The notes beneath the pieces were generated by a model that was given only the letters and a program-made list of their open reading frames with translations, had not been told where the DNA came from and did no database searches. The position numbers and the translations under genes were made by a program. 64,000 nucleotides of DNA, from contig NZ_CP150634.1 in the NCBI RefSeq assembly GCF_038051925.1, positions 744,001-808,000 of the forward strand. Direction: 5' to 3'. Each line of letters begins with the position of its first letter. Within the stretch, counting starts at the first letter, position 1. Positions 39,095 to 48,773 of the stretch are shown in pieces. The DNA comes from Methylotuvimicrobium sp. KM2 (GTDB lineage Bacteria > Pseudomonadota > Gammaproteobacteria > Methylococcales > Methylomonadaceae).

Positions 39095-39596
39095 AAATGC
39101 CAAAACGATAGTCACCAATACGACACCACTGATTGCTTTGACGGCCGCGACCGGCAGTCTCGAGATGCTCCGGCATCTCTATTCGCGCGTGGTTATTCCT
39201 TACGAAGTAGCTACCGAAATCAGATCCGGAGGACAAACCTGTTTCGGCGTCGACGTTTTCGAACGTTCGACATGGCTAGAGATTAAAACTACCCCAACTG
39301 TGATAACGCCTTATCTGAATAATACACTTGACCGCGGCGAAGCATCAGTTATTCAAACCGCCTTGCAAGAATCTATCGATCTCGTCGTAATCGACGAAAC
39401 GGCAGGAAGAAGAGTCGCTCGCTTGTGCGGCCTGACTCTAACAGGATCTATTGGGATTTTACTCAAAGCATCCGCATCGGGTTTTCCGATATCCATACCC
39501 GAAGCTATAAGTAAAATGCAGTCCCATGGTGTATGGTTGAGCCGACGTGTAATCGATTATGCACTGCAAACAAATAACAGCAATAAGCTAATCTGA
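39087..39596 (+). CDS. DUF3368 PIN-like putative toxin
   Basis: 169 residues. TIVTNTTPLIALTAATGSLEMLRHLYSRVVIPYEVATEIRSGG, then LDRGEASVIQTALQESIDLVVIDETAGRRVARLCGLTLTGSIGILLKA, the DUF3368 PIN-like fold with acidic residues at Glu in DRGEA and Asp in VVIDE. The usual NTSPL.. Asp/Asn position reads NTTPL. Pairs with the UPF0175 gene upstream. Wedged between ATPase remnant 5 and the intact ATPase gene. Confidence 0.88.
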   Translation: MHENAKTIVTNTTPLIALTAATGSLEMLRHLYSRVVIPYEVATEIRSGGQTCFGVDVFERSTWLEIKTTPTVITPYLNNTLDRGEASVIQTALQESIDLVVIDETAGRRVARLCGLTLTGSIGILLKASASGFPISIPEAISKMQSHGVWLSRRVIDYALQTNNSNKLI

Positions 39597-39602
39597 TCAA
39601 CT

Positions 39603-40874
39603 ATGCCAAACTCCGACGACGTACTCATCAAAGTCGAAAACGTCAGCAAAAAATTCTGCCGCTCGCTGAAACGGTCTATGCTGTACGGCATCGAAGACAT
39701 CAGCCGCGACTTGCTGCATTTGCCCGATACATCCGAACACTTACGCAAAGACGAATTCTGGGCGGTGGACGATGTTTCATTTGAAGTCAAACGAGGCGAA
39801 TGCTTAGGTATTATCGGCCGCAACGGCGCCGGCAAAAGTACATTATTGAAAATGCTCAACGGCATCTTCATGCCCGATAAAGGCAAAATAACGATCAAAG
39901 GCAAAGTCGGCGCGTTGATCGAAGTCGGCGCGGGATTTCACCCTATGTTAACCGGTCGAGAGAATGTTTATGTGAACGGCGCTATTCTTGGCATGAGTAA
40001 ACGTGAGATTGACAAGAAATTCGACGAAATTATCACGTTTGCGGAACTGGAAGAATTCATCGACATGCCCGTTAAGCATTATTCGAGCGGGATGTATGTC
40101 AGGTTGGGATTTGCGATTGCGGTGCAGATGGAACCGGATGTTTTATTGATCGATGAAGTATTGGCGGTTGGTGATATCAGCTTTGTTCTCAAATGCTTCA
40201 ATCGTATTGATCGATTGCTAGAGAATACGGCATTGATATTCATCTCTCATAACATGTCTCAAGTATCCAGAATTTGTAATCAGATTCTTTTCATAAAACA
40301 AGGGAAAGAGATATTTTTGGGTAATGATGTTATGCAGGGAGTTAACGCTTATTACGCGAGTTTGAAAAATGAAACCGGCAACTTTATTGGATCGTGCCAA
40401 GCTAAACTGTGTTCTATCAAACTCGCATCTGGAAAGCAGCAAAGTACTGTAAATGAAGTGTTAGCGATATGTTACGGAGCGGAATTAAAAATCATATTGG
40501 AAATAAACGTTGACAATTCGATTAAAAACCCACACTTATATTTCGCTTTCCATGATAAAGAACAACGTAATTTTGCGGAAATTTACAGTTCAAATAGTCA
40601 TTTCAGAATAGAAAATCATTCCGGAAAAATCACGCTTGAGATCGTCATTCCATCTATTAATTTTTCGCAGGGCATTTATTCGATAACAGTAACACTTTCC
40701 GAAAGTAAAAACGGGCAAGTATTATTTCGTCATCAATCGGCGATTTATTTTCAAGTCATTGATGGCGTACATGGATGGGCGCCTATTCAAATCCGTCCGC
40801 AATGGCAACAGAAAAACCTTCCTCATTTCCAAAAACCCAGCAATAGAAACAACCAACACAAAATTGCCTTGTAA
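39603..40874 (+). CDS. wzt: Polysaccharide export ATPase with C-terminal binding domain (Wzt-like)
   Basis: 423 residues, the only intact copy of its kind. Walker [10 protein letters not shown] at 72-80, Q-loop region GAGFHPMLTGRENVYVNGAILGMS, signature HYSSGMYVRLGFAIA, Walker B VLLIDEVLAVGD and SHNMSQ. Residues about 265-400 form a Wzt-type beta-sandwich (LYFAFHDKEQRNFAEIYSS, GIYSITVTLSESKNGQ), which in Wzt reads the capped end of the glycan. It would work with the permease at 32051. Confidence 0.93.
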   Translation: MPNSDDVLIKVENVSKKFCRSLKRSMLYGIEDISRDLLHLPDTSEHLRKDEFWAVDDVSFEVKRGECLGIIGRNGAGKSTLLKMLNGIFMPDKGKITIKGKVGALIEVGAGFHPMLTGRENVYVNGAILGMSKREIDKKFDEIITFAELEEFIDMPVKHYSSGMYVRLGFAIAVQMEPDVLLIDEVLAVGDISFVLKCFNRIDRLLENTALIFISHNMSQVSRICNQILFIKQGKEIFLGNDVMQGVNAYYASLKNETGNFIGSCQAKLCSIKLASGKQQSTVNEVLAICYGAELKIILEINVDNSIKNPHLYFAFHDKEQRNFAEIYSSNSHFRIENHSGKITLEIVIPSINFSQGIYSITVTLSESKNGQVLFRHQSAIYFQVIDGVHGWAPIQIRPQWQQKNLPHFQKPSNRNNQHKIAL

Positions 40875-40880
40875 CGCCCT

Positions 40881-42059
40881 GTGGATAAAATACAACTTAA
40901 GAAATCTAAATCCGATTTAGCCATCAATGGCGGTGCGCCAGCCTTTCAGCAACCGTTACATGTCGGTCGTCCCAACATGGGAGATAAAGCCGCATTCATG
41001 CGTTATGTCGATCAGATTTTTGACAATCGCTGGTTGAGTAACAACGGCCCGTTAGTACAAGAACTCGAACAACGCATTGCCAATTATCACCAGGTCAAAC
41101 ATTGCGTCGCGATGTGTAACGGCACGATAGCGCTGGAAATTGCAATACGTGCGCTAGAACTCACCGGTGAAGTGATCTTACCATCCTATACCTTCATCGC
41201 AACTGCCCACGCCTTACACTGGCAGGAAATCACGCCGGTATTCGCTGACATCGACCCGGTAACGCATTGTCTCGATCCCGAAGCGGTTCGCAAAATGATC
41301 ACCCCGAAAACCACCGGTATTATCGGTGTGCATCTTTGGGGGCACGCCGCGCCGGTGAATGACTTGCAAGCCGTAGCCGATGAATACGGCTTGCAATTGC
41401 TGTTTGACGCCGCCCACGCCTTTGGGTGTTCTTACCAAGGACAAATGATCGGCAACTTTGGCCGCTGCGAAGTATTGAGTTTTCACGCAACCAAGTTTTT
41501 CAATACCTTTGAAGGCGGCGCGGTATTGACCAATGATGATGAATTGGCGGAAAAAATGCGGTTGATGCGCAACTTCGGATTTGCCGGTATGGATAATGTC
41601 ATTCATCCGGGAACCAACGGTAAAATGACCGAAATTTGCGCAGCGATGGGCTTGGTGAATCTTGATAATCTGGGCGTTGTGTTAGAAGCTAATCGCCGGA
41701 ATTATTTAGCTTATCAACAGGAGTTTGCTGATCTACCGGTGCGCCTGTTTGCATTCGATGAAAGGGAACGTAAAAATTATCAGTATGTTGTTATGGAAGT
41801 CGGTGAAGTATGTCCAGTTAGCCGTGATGAAATTGTTAAGGCGTTACATGCCGAAAATGTCCTGGCGCGGCGGTATTTTTGGCCGGGCTGTCATAATATG
41901 AAGCCGTTTAAAGAGTTGTTTCCGCATGCGGGTTTGTTATTGCAGAATACTCAGCTTGTGGCGGATAGGGTGATTGTGTTGCCGACGGGTAATGCAATGA
42001 CAGTTGAATCAGTAAGGTTAGTCTGCAACATTATTAGTCTCAATCTTGAATCAGCCTGA
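40881..42059 (+). CDS. DegT/DnrJ/EryC1/StrS family sugar aminotransferase
   Basis: 392 residues, GTG start. PLP-dependent nucleotide-sugar aminotransferase fold: AMCNGTIALEIAIRALELTGEVILPSYTFIATAHAL (about 74-110), LLFDAAHAFGCSYQG, and the PLP lysine in SFHATKFFNTFEGGAV (Lys about 198). Makes an amino sugar for the surface polymer; the exact product cannot be read. Starts 6 nt after the wzt stop and overlaps the next gene by one base. Confidence 0.92.
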   Translation: MDKIQLKKSKSDLAINGGAPAFQQPLHVGRPNMGDKAAFMRYVDQIFDNRWLSNNGPLVQELEQRIANYHQVKHCVAMCNGTIALEIAIRALELTGEVILPSYTFIATAHALHWQEITPVFADIDPVTHCLDPEAVRKMITPKTTGIIGVHLWGHAAPVNDLQAVADEYGLQLLFDAAHAFGCSYQGQMIGNFGRCEVLSFHATKFFNTFEGGAVLTNDDELAEKMRLMRNFGFAGMDNVIHPGTNGKMTEICAAMGLVNLDNLGVVLEANRRNYLAYQQEFADLPVRLFAFDERERKNYQYVVMEVGEVCPVSRDEIVKALHAENVLARRYFWPGCHNMKPFKELFPHAGLLLQNTQLVADRVIVLPTGNAMTVESVRLVCNIISLNLESA

Positions 42060-42748
42060 TGAAATTAGCAATCATGCAGCCTTACTTTTTCCCCTACCTG
42101 GGCTATTTCCAGCTTATCCATGCCGTCGATGCCTTTGTGGTGTATGACGATGTAAATTTCATCAAAGGCGGCTGGATCAATCGCAACTATATTCTGACTC
42201 AAGGTGAAAAAACGCGCATCACGCTACAATTGCTGGGGGCCAGCCCAAACCTGCCGATTAACCAGATACCCGTGGGCGAAAACCGTGGAAAGCTATTGAA
42301 AACTCTGCAGCAGAGTTATGCCCGTGCACCGTTTTATCCTGAAGTGTTTCCCCTACTCGAAGAAATCCTGGGCTTTGAAGAACCCAATCTGGCTGTATTT
42401 CTGGATTTCGGTCTTCGCCGCATTTGCGACTACCTGAATCTACGTCCACGCTGGCATCTGTCATCCGATTTACAAAAGGATAATTCGTTGCGCGGTCAGG
42501 ACAAGGTATTGGCGATCTGCAAGGAATTGGGAGCCGAGCGCTATGTCAATGTACCAGGCGGCAGGGATTTGTATGATCGTGCCAGCTTCGAGGCGGCAGG
42601 CATCCGGCTTTCGTTCATCGAGCCGGGAGCGATTAAATACAGACAATCCGGCGATGAATTCATGCCGTATCTGTCGGCCATTGACGTCTTGATGCACAAC
42701 AACCAGGAGCAATGTCAAAGCCTGCTTGAGGAGTATCGGCTTGTCTGA
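42059..42748 (+). CDS. WbqC family protein
   Basis: 229 residues beginning MKLAIMQPYFFPYLGYFQLIHAVDAFVVYDDVNFIKGGWINRNYI, the defining WbqC pattern (conserved QPxxFPxxGY and DDVxFxKxxWxNRN). WbqC proteins occur in O-antigen and capsule clusters and may act in sugar modification; chemistry is not settled. Overlaps both neighbours. Confidence 0.93.
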   Translation: MKLAIMQPYFFPYLGYFQLIHAVDAFVVYDDVNFIKGGWINRNYILTQGEKTRITLQLLGASPNLPINQIPVGENRGKLLKTLQQSYARAPFYPEVFPLLEEILGFEEPNLAVFLDFGLRRICDYLNLRPRWHLSSDLQKDNSLRGQDKVLAICKELGAERYVNVPGGRDLYDRASFEAAGIRLSFIEPGAIKYRQSGDEFMPYLSAIDVLMHNNQEQCQSLLEEYRLV

Positions 42749-43721
42749 GAAGCGCGAACAAAATTTCCGCCGAAATGGGGCTCTGGAAGCCCTGTTGTCA
42801 CAAATCAATACCGATCTGCAACCCTCCGAGTATCGGCTGGTATCGCAGTACCAGGAAAAAGCGATGCAGCGCCCCTTGATTCTGGTAATGGGGCCGCTAC
42901 GTAGCGGCACAACTCTTTTCATGCAATGGCTTGCCAATACTGGTATTTCATCCTACCCGACTAATCTACTATCGCGATTCTATCAAGCGCCTATTATCGG
43001 CGCAAAAATCCAACTATTACTGACTGACCCACGTTTTAATTTTCGTGACGAATTAGAAGAATTCACTAAACTGTCTGAGTACAAATCAGAAAACGGAAAA
43101 ACTCAGGGCGTACTTGCTCCCAATGAATTCTGGTATTTCTGGCGGCGCTTTCTTTCCGACCCGAGCCGAGATGTTTGGACGAATGAGGAATTACGGCAAA
43201 GTTTAGATGTGACGGCCATGAAAGCCGAACTAAACGGCATAATGGATGTTTTCCAGAAGCCATTTGCTGCAAAGGGGATGCTATTCAATTACAACATTCC
43301 ATTTCTGGACAGCATTTTTGAAAAAGTGCTCTTTGTTCAGATCAAGCGTGATCCCATTGCAAATGTCGCCTCTGTTTTGGAAGCTCGCAAGAGACAACTC
43401 GGCAGCGAGGCGGCTTGGTACTCATTCAAAATACCTGAATATAAACAGTTAAAATATTTAGACCCCATCACACAAGCGAGCGGCCAGGTTCATTACATCA
43501 ATAAAGCTGTCGACAAGGGAGCAGATTCCGTTGATGAAAGTAGAAAGATAATTGTTCAGTATGAAGCATTCTGCGCCGATCCTGAATATTACTATAATCA
43601 ATTGATACAAAAATTAGGAATATTAGGTACAGCATATCCAGGGACTAAAGAGTTTACTTTGAGTCGAACAGATATAAAAAATGCCAGGAAAATAGAAAAA
43701 GCATTGCAAAGATATTTATAA
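42741..43721 (+). CDS. Sulfotransferase family protein
   Basis: The TTG at 42741 is preferred because GAGGAG lies 7 nt upstream; 326 residues, overlapping wbqC by 8 nt. The PAPS-binding 5' loop is VMGPLRSGTTLFMQWLANTG (about 49-68). The 3' region VLFVQIKRDPIANVASVLEARKRQ is the 3'-phosphate binding motif (RDP.....S). Likely adds sulfate to the exported glycan. The C-terminal residues are AT-rich in codon use, and the AT-rich part of the locus begins here. Confidence 0.88.
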   Translation: MSEKREQNFRRNGALEALLSQINTDLQPSEYRLVSQYQEKAMQRPLILVMGPLRSGTTLFMQWLANTGISSYPTNLLSRFYQAPIIGAKIQLLLTDPRFNFRDELEEFTKLSEYKSENGKTQGVLAPNEFWYFWRRFLSDPSRDVWTNEELRQSLDVTAMKAELNGIMDVFQKPFAAKGMLFNYNIPFLDSIFEKVLFVQIKRDPIANVASVLEARKRQLGSEAAWYSFKIPEYKQLKYLDPITQASGQVHYINKAVDKGADSVDESRKIIVQYEAFCADPEYYYNQLIQKLGILGTAYPGTKEFTLSRTDIKNARKIEKALQRYL

Positions 43722-43867
43722 AAATAAATACATGGTTTTCAACCCGAATAAGTTTTTTATCAATGTTTGATAGCACTATTGACTTAAAATTAGAGATTAT
43801 GCCTCTTTTTATGCTGTCGCTATGAGAGCATAATTTAAAGATATAAATTTAGAAGGAAAAACAATCA

Positions 43868-44821
43868 ATGAAAAATCTTCGAAGCCAGGATGAAATCATG
43901 GCTACATGGAAAGGAGAGCCGGATAAACCGGTTGTGAGTATTTGTTGCATCACTTATAACCATGAGATTTATATCGAAGATGCGCTCGAAGGTTTCTTAA
44001 TTCAAGAAACTGACTTTCCCTTTGAGATCTTGATTCATGACGATGCCTCGACTGACCGAACGGCAGATATTATTCGAGAATATGAAGCGAAATATCCAAA
44101 ATTGATTAAACCGATTTATCAAACTGAGAATCAGTATTCCAAGGGAAATAGACCGAACCCGACTTATAATTTTCCTAGAGCTAGAGGAGAATATATTGCT
44201 TTATGTGAAGGAGATGATTATTGGATTGAAGCACAAAAACTTCAAATACAACTAAAAGCATTGCAAGCCAATGATAACGCTAGCCTTTGTTTTCATAGGG
44301 CAACCTTTTTAGAAGTTAAAAATTTACAAGAAAATCAGTATGTTTATCCGGATTTCGAATTTAAGGATGCTTACTCAATCGAAGATTTGATGGGTATCAA
44401 TTTTATACCTACTGCTTCTGTACTAATTTATCGTAGCGTAATTACACCTACACCAGACTGGTTTAAATTAATGCCAATAGGTGATTGGCCAAACTGGATA
44501 TTAGCATGTGAAAATGGTTTAGCTATTGGTTTGGATAACGTTATGAGCGTTTATCGAATCCATGACAAAGGTGTGTGGAATTCAAAAGACAATAAATTTA
44601 AAAAAATAGCTAATCTTGAGTTTTACTTTACTATGGAGATTTTTGGTCCAAAAGAAATTCGAAATATTGCCAGACAAAAAAGAATTGATTTATTATTAGA
44701 GATAACAAAATATAGTAATGACGAGCATAATAGATTAACTAATCATATTTTTTTTGGTCCTCTACTAAGGTTTTGGAAAAGAGTTATAAATTACAATTTC
44801 CCGGATTTTTCCAAAGAGTAA
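43868..44821 (+). CDS. Family 2 glycosyltransferase
   Basis: 317 residues. GT-A start VVSICCITYNHEIYIEDALEGFLIQETDFPFEILIHDDASTDRTADIIREY, with the metal site CEGDDYWIEAQKLQIQL (about 118-134). Close in type to glycosyltransferases that open with the WKG-x-P-x-VSI pattern. A 146 nt AT-rich gap without a gene precedes it. Confidence 0.92.
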   Translation: MKNLRSQDEIMATWKGEPDKPVVSICCITYNHEIYIEDALEGFLIQETDFPFEILIHDDASTDRTADIIREYEAKYPKLIKPIYQTENQYSKGNRPNPTYNFPRARGEYIALCEGDDYWIEAQKLQIQLKALQANDNASLCFHRATFLEVKNLQENQYVYPDFEFKDAYSIEDLMGINFIPTASVLIYRSVITPTPDWFKLMPIGDWPNWILACENGLAIGLDNVMSVYRIHDKGVWNSKDNKFKKIANLEFYFTMEIFGPKEIRNIARQKRIDLLLEITKYSNDEHNRLTNHIFFGPLLRFWKRVINYNFPDFSKE

Positions 44822-44855
44822 TAGTAAAAATACTAAATGTAATTATTAATCAATT

Positions 44856-45668
44856 ATGATAATGTGCAATATTGCGTGCGGAGAAAATTATATTAAGGAT
44901 TGGATAAATTTCGATTATTCGCCTAATTCAAAATATGTTAGAAAAGCCGATCTATTAAAACCATTACCTGTCGCTGACAGTTTTGCTGATTTAGTATATT
45001 CATCTAATTTTATCGAACACATTCCAAGGAATTTAGTGCGCAGTTTTTTAAACGAATGTTTTCGGATTATTAAATCTGGCGGGTATTTGCGTCTGGTACT
45101 ACCTGATTGGGAAGAGCTATGCAGTACTTATCTAACCTTACGCCGCTCTGATGAGCAGCAACAGAAGCGAGCGGACTTTCTGATGCTGGAAATGTTAGAT
45201 CAGTGTGTTCGAACAATCTCTGGCGGTGAACTTGGAGCTTATTATCAGAGGCTACAAGCAAAACCATCTGAATATGACGAATTGATTGAGTTCGTTCAAC
45301 ATCTCACCGGTCATAAACTTCGTACTGTAGATGATACCGTCCCCCCCAAGGCTCTTCATCGGTCACCATTTAAAAGAATCCTCAGCAAGCTTGAGCAGCA
45401 ATATATTAGAGCCGTCATTTCGTTACTTCCATCTGCTTTTAGACATCAAAACATAAGTTGGACTCAAATCGGGGAGAAACATGCATGGATGTACGACTTT
45501 TACACAATAGGTTGCTTACTGTCGAAAGCTGGCTTTGTCGACGTTCAACGCATGTCTGCCACAACATCTAATATTTCTGACTTCCCTTTTATGCCGCTAG
45601 ATGTTAATCCCGATGGTTCGCCCCGAAAAGGAGCGGAGTCTATGTACATTGAGGCTGTTAAACCTTGA
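44856..45668 (+). CDS. SAM-dependent methyltransferase, predicted
   Basis: 270 residues. IACGENYIKDWINFDYSP (motif I region), DSFADLVYSSNFIEHIPRNLVRSFLNECFRIIKSGGYLRLVLPDWEELC (motifs III-IV). This small class is common in glycan clusters, often fused or adjacent to glycosyltransferases. The stop overlaps the TTG start of the next gene (TTGA). Confidence 0.85.
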   Translation: MIMCNIACGENYIKDWINFDYSPNSKYVRKADLLKPLPVADSFADLVYSSNFIEHIPRNLVRSFLNECFRIIKSGGYLRLVLPDWEELCSTYLTLRRSDEQQQKRADFLMLEMLDQCVRTISGGELGAYYQRLQAKPSEYDELIEFVQHLTGHKLRTVDDTVPPKALHRSPFKRILSKLEQQYIRAVISLLPSAFRHQNISWTQIGEKHAWMYDFYTIGCLLSKAGFVDVQRMSATTSNISDFPFMPLDVNPDGSPRKGAESMYIEAVKP

Positions 45669-46912
45669 AAATCATCCATCTGAATCATTCAGACAGCCAG
45701 GGAGGAGCAGCCCGTGCGGCCTATCGCATTCATCAAGCTTTAAGATCAATAGGCATTGACTCCGTGATGTGGGTAAATCGCTCGCAGACTAGAAATAATA
45801 GCGTCTACTTATCTCAATCGAGGTGGCATGGCACCTTTATTCGCCTGCGTCTAGCCCTGAGTAAGCAACTGACTAAATCGCTCATTACCGGCAACCCAAT
45901 TCTGCATTCACCAGCGTTATTCCCTTCGAAATGGCCTGAACTAATCAATGCAACCGATGCCAACTTCGTCAATCTGCACTGGATCAATTTCGAGATGTTG
46001 TCTATCGAAGATGTCTCTCGTATCAATAAACCCATCGTTTGGACGTTGCACGACATGTGGGCATTTTGTGGTGCCGAACATTACACTGAAGACGTTCGTT
46101 TTCAGGAAGGTTATTCCAGGGGAAATAGACCAACTCATGAATCTGGATTCGACCTCAATCGTTGGACTTGGAGCAGGAAATTAAGAGCGTGGAAACGCCC
46201 TTTACACATTATCGCGCCAAGCCAATGGATAGCCGACTGCGTCAAGCAAAGTGTTTTAATGCACGACTGGCCGGTTAGCGTAATACCCAATGCTTTAAAC
46301 ACAAATATTTGGCGGCCTATTGAACGAAATATTGCTCTTGATCTGTTAGGATTACCCGAAGTAGGCCCTGTACTTATTTTTGGAGCAATCGGGGGAGGGA
46401 GTGATTTTCGTAAAGGAGCGGACTTATTATTCGACGCCTTAAGGCATTTAAGGGGTGAAATACCGGGTTTGCAATTATTGGTATTTGGCGAAAATCGACC
46501 AAAAGAAACGCCAGACGTCGGTTTTCCGATTCATTATCTAGGCCATCTTCATGACGATCTAATCTTAAGAATTGTATATAGTGCGGCTGACGCCTTGGTT
46601 GTCCCCTCAAGACAAGATAATCTACCAACAACTGCTATTGAAGCAAATGCTTGCGGAACGCCTGTTGTTTGTTTTGATACTTGCGGTTTACCCGATATCG
46701 TAAATCACCAAAAAAATGGTTGGCTGGCTAAAGCTTTTGACACCGAAGATCTGGCAAACGGTATACGCTGGGTTTTAAAAGACACTGATCGCAGAAAAAC
46801 ATTATCAACACAGGCACGCTCTGATGCCGTTAAGCGATTTTCATATCCCGTTATAGCTAAGGCTTATCAAGCCGTATATGAGCAGGTATTAAATAAAAGT
46901 GCGAAGATCTAA
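45665..46912 (+). CDS. Family 4 glycosyltransferase
   Basis: 415 residues, TTG start. GT-B: MKIIHLNHSDSQGGAARAAYRIHQALRSIGIDSVMWV, NLHWINFEMLSIEDV, WTLHDMWAFCGAEHY, then the donor domain FGAIGGGSDFRKGADLLFDALRHL and VVPSRQDNLPTTAIEANACGTPVVCFDTCGLPDIV. The N-terminus is of the WcaC/ExpC-like type found in exopolysaccharide clusters. Confidence 0.93.
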   Translation: MKIIHLNHSDSQGGAARAAYRIHQALRSIGIDSVMWVNRSQTRNNSVYLSQSRWHGTFIRLRLALSKQLTKSLITGNPILHSPALFPSKWPELINATDANFVNLHWINFEMLSIEDVSRINKPIVWTLHDMWAFCGAEHYTEDVRFQEGYSRGNRPTHESGFDLNRWTWSRKLRAWKRPLHIIAPSQWIADCVKQSVLMHDWPVSVIPNALNTNIWRPIERNIALDLLGLPEVGPVLIFGAIGGGSDFRKGADLLFDALRHLRGEIPGLQLLVFGENRPKETPDVGFPIHYLGHLHDDLILRIVYSAADALVVPSRQDNLPTTAIEANACGTPVVCFDTCGLPDIVNHQKNGWLAKAFDTEDLANGIRWVLKDTDRRKTLSTQARSDAVKRFSYPVIAKAYQAVYEQVLNKSAKI

Positions 46913-46944
46913 TTGTTTATTAAAAGCAAGTCTGAATAATCAAT

Positions 46945-47910
46945 ATGAATAAAATGTCGACCACCACCACGACCACGATTACCCGCGATGATCTTGACAA
47001 AGGCCATCCGAAAATCAGCATCGTTACGCCTTCGTTTAATCAAGGAAAATATATTGAAGAAACCATTGAATCAGTGATAAACCAAAATTACGATAACCTA
47101 GAATATATTATTATTGATGGTAACAGTTCGGACGGCACTCAGGATATTATCAAAAAATACGATAAATATTTAAGCTATTGGATCAGTGAACCGGATAACG
47201 GACAATACCATGCCATAAACAAAGGCTTTAGCAAAAGTAGCGGCGAAATCATGGCGTGGATAAATAGCGACGATAAATATACACCTTGGGCCTTATCTGT
47301 TGTAGCGGAAATATTTTCAACATTTCCGGAAATAGAATGGCTTACCACGGGGTATGGCCTCCTTTGGGATCAATCGGGCCGGGCGGTCTTTTGCAGGCAC
47401 CGTAATGGCTATAATCGCCAAGCATTTTTCAAAGGCGCATACCTAGCCGGTACCAATCGATACAATCGAGGCTTTATCCAACAGGAATCAACGTTTTGGC
47501 GAAGGTCGCTTTGGGAAAAGGCTGGAAGCCAAATAGACTCTAATTTGAGAATGGCAGGAGACTTTGAACTGTGGTCGAAATTTTTTCAACACAGTGAGTT
47601 ATACGTCGTCAATACCCCTCTTGCCGGTTTCCGCTCACACGACGAGCAGAAAACCGCGAATCAGATGAAGACTTATATAAAAGAGGCCGAGGACATATTA
47701 AAGCGTAGCGGTAAAACATATCCTTATTCGAATCTTGAGAATTCTGTACGGACAATGCTATTCCAAATTCTCGGCAATAGATCAATCTCAAAAAACGCTC
47801 TACCTTCTTGGTTTGCTTACGCAATACAGATTCTTCATGTTTTTTATTCCGTAAAGCAATGCGTTTGGTCGTCAACCGGTTGGAAAATCCACGAAGCATA
47901 CATTGCATAA
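46945..47910 (+). CDS. Family 2 glycosyltransferase
   Basis: 321 residues. HPKISIVTPSFNQGKYIEETIESVINQNYDNLEYIIIDGNSSDGTQDIIKKYDKYLSYWISEPDNGQYHAINKGF, then AWINSDDKYTP metal site (about 107-117). A WcaA-like GT-A enzyme. Related to the product of 48774, suggesting gene duplication. A run of threonines after the start (STTTTTTITRDDL) is unusual. Confidence 0.92.
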   Translation: MNKMSTTTTTTITRDDLDKGHPKISIVTPSFNQGKYIEETIESVINQNYDNLEYIIIDGNSSDGTQDIIKKYDKYLSYWISEPDNGQYHAINKGFSKSSGEIMAWINSDDKYTPWALSVVAEIFSTFPEIEWLTTGYGLLWDQSGRAVFCRHRNGYNRQAFFKGAYLAGTNRYNRGFIQQESTFWRRSLWEKAGSQIDSNLRMAGDFELWSKFFQHSELYVVNTPLAGFRSHDEQKTANQMKTYIKEAEDILKRSGKTYPYSNLENSVRTMLFQILGNRSISKNALPSWFAYAIQILHVFYSVKQCVWSSTGWKIHEAYIA

Positions 47911-47914
47911 AATC

Positions 47915-48655
47915 ATGAATATAAAGCGGCTAGCAGGCAAACATATCAATAACGTTCTAAGGCATCTTGGCTATGAGATCCGCACCGTAAGTAAAAACAA
48001 ACTCGATACATCCATGAAAGCAGCATTGTCTCGCAGAGTTATGCAAGGTTTATCTGTTCAGACAGTAATAGATGTTGGAGCATCGACCGGCAGCTGGTCA
48101 AAAATGGCTCAAGAATTCATTTCAGATGCTATTTATCTATTAATAGAAGCGAATAGCTTTCATGAAAGCAAGCTGGTTGAATTTAAAAAACAAAATCCCA
48201 AGGTAGAGTATCTTCTTGCTGCCGCAGGTGACTATGTTGGCGAATTATATTTTGATGCACAAGACCCTTTTGGTGGGACAGCTTCACATGAGGTTATTCA
48301 TACAAGCGATATTACTGTACAGGTCACAACTATCGATGCCCAAGTTAAAGAAAAAGGACTAAAACCTCCTTTCTTAATGAAACTAGATACTCACGGCTTT
48401 GAAATACCCATTTTAAGGGGTGCGGAAGAAACACTAAAAAACACAAAACTTGTCATTATCGAGGCCTACAACTTTAAGCTCACACAAGATTGTTTACAAT
48501 TTTGGGAGTTATGTGACCACATGAAGAAAAAAGGGTTTCAGCCAATAGATATCTGCGACCCGATGCATCGCCCAAAAGACCAATCATTTTGGCAGATGGA
48601 TATTTTCTTTATCCCTAATTCAAGCAGAGAATTCAAATCAAATAAATATAATTAA
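47915..48655 (+). CDS. FkbM family methyltransferase
   Basis: 246 residues from ATG 47915 (a TTG at 47903 overlaps the previous gene). VQTVIDVGASTGSWSKMAQEFISDAIYLLIEANSFHESKL (motif I), FGGTASHEVIHTSDITVQVTTID, PPFLMKLDTHGFEIPILRGAEETLKNTKLVIIEAYNF: the FkbM fold and the conserved KxDxxGxExxxLxGa pattern. Probably O-methylates a sugar. Confidence 0.92.
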   Translation: MNIKRLAGKHINNVLRHLGYEIRTVSKNKLDTSMKAALSRRVMQGLSVQTVIDVGASTGSWSKMAQEFISDAIYLLIEANSFHESKLVEFKKQNPKVEYLLAAAGDYVGELYFDAQDPFGGTASHEVIHTSDITVQVTTIDAQVKEKGLKPPFLMKLDTHGFEIPILRGAEETLKNTKLVIIEAYNFKLTQDCLQFWELCDHMKKKGFQPIDICDPMHRPKDQSFWQMDIFFIPNSSREFKSNKYN

Positions 48656-48773
48656 ATCAATTATTCATACATTTAATTTTAATCCTTAAAATACTGTTAA
48701 ATTATTTTCTTTTAAAAGTCTATTTTTATAATTTAGAAAACGCGAACTTCCGTACTCAAAATTGGAATGCCAA

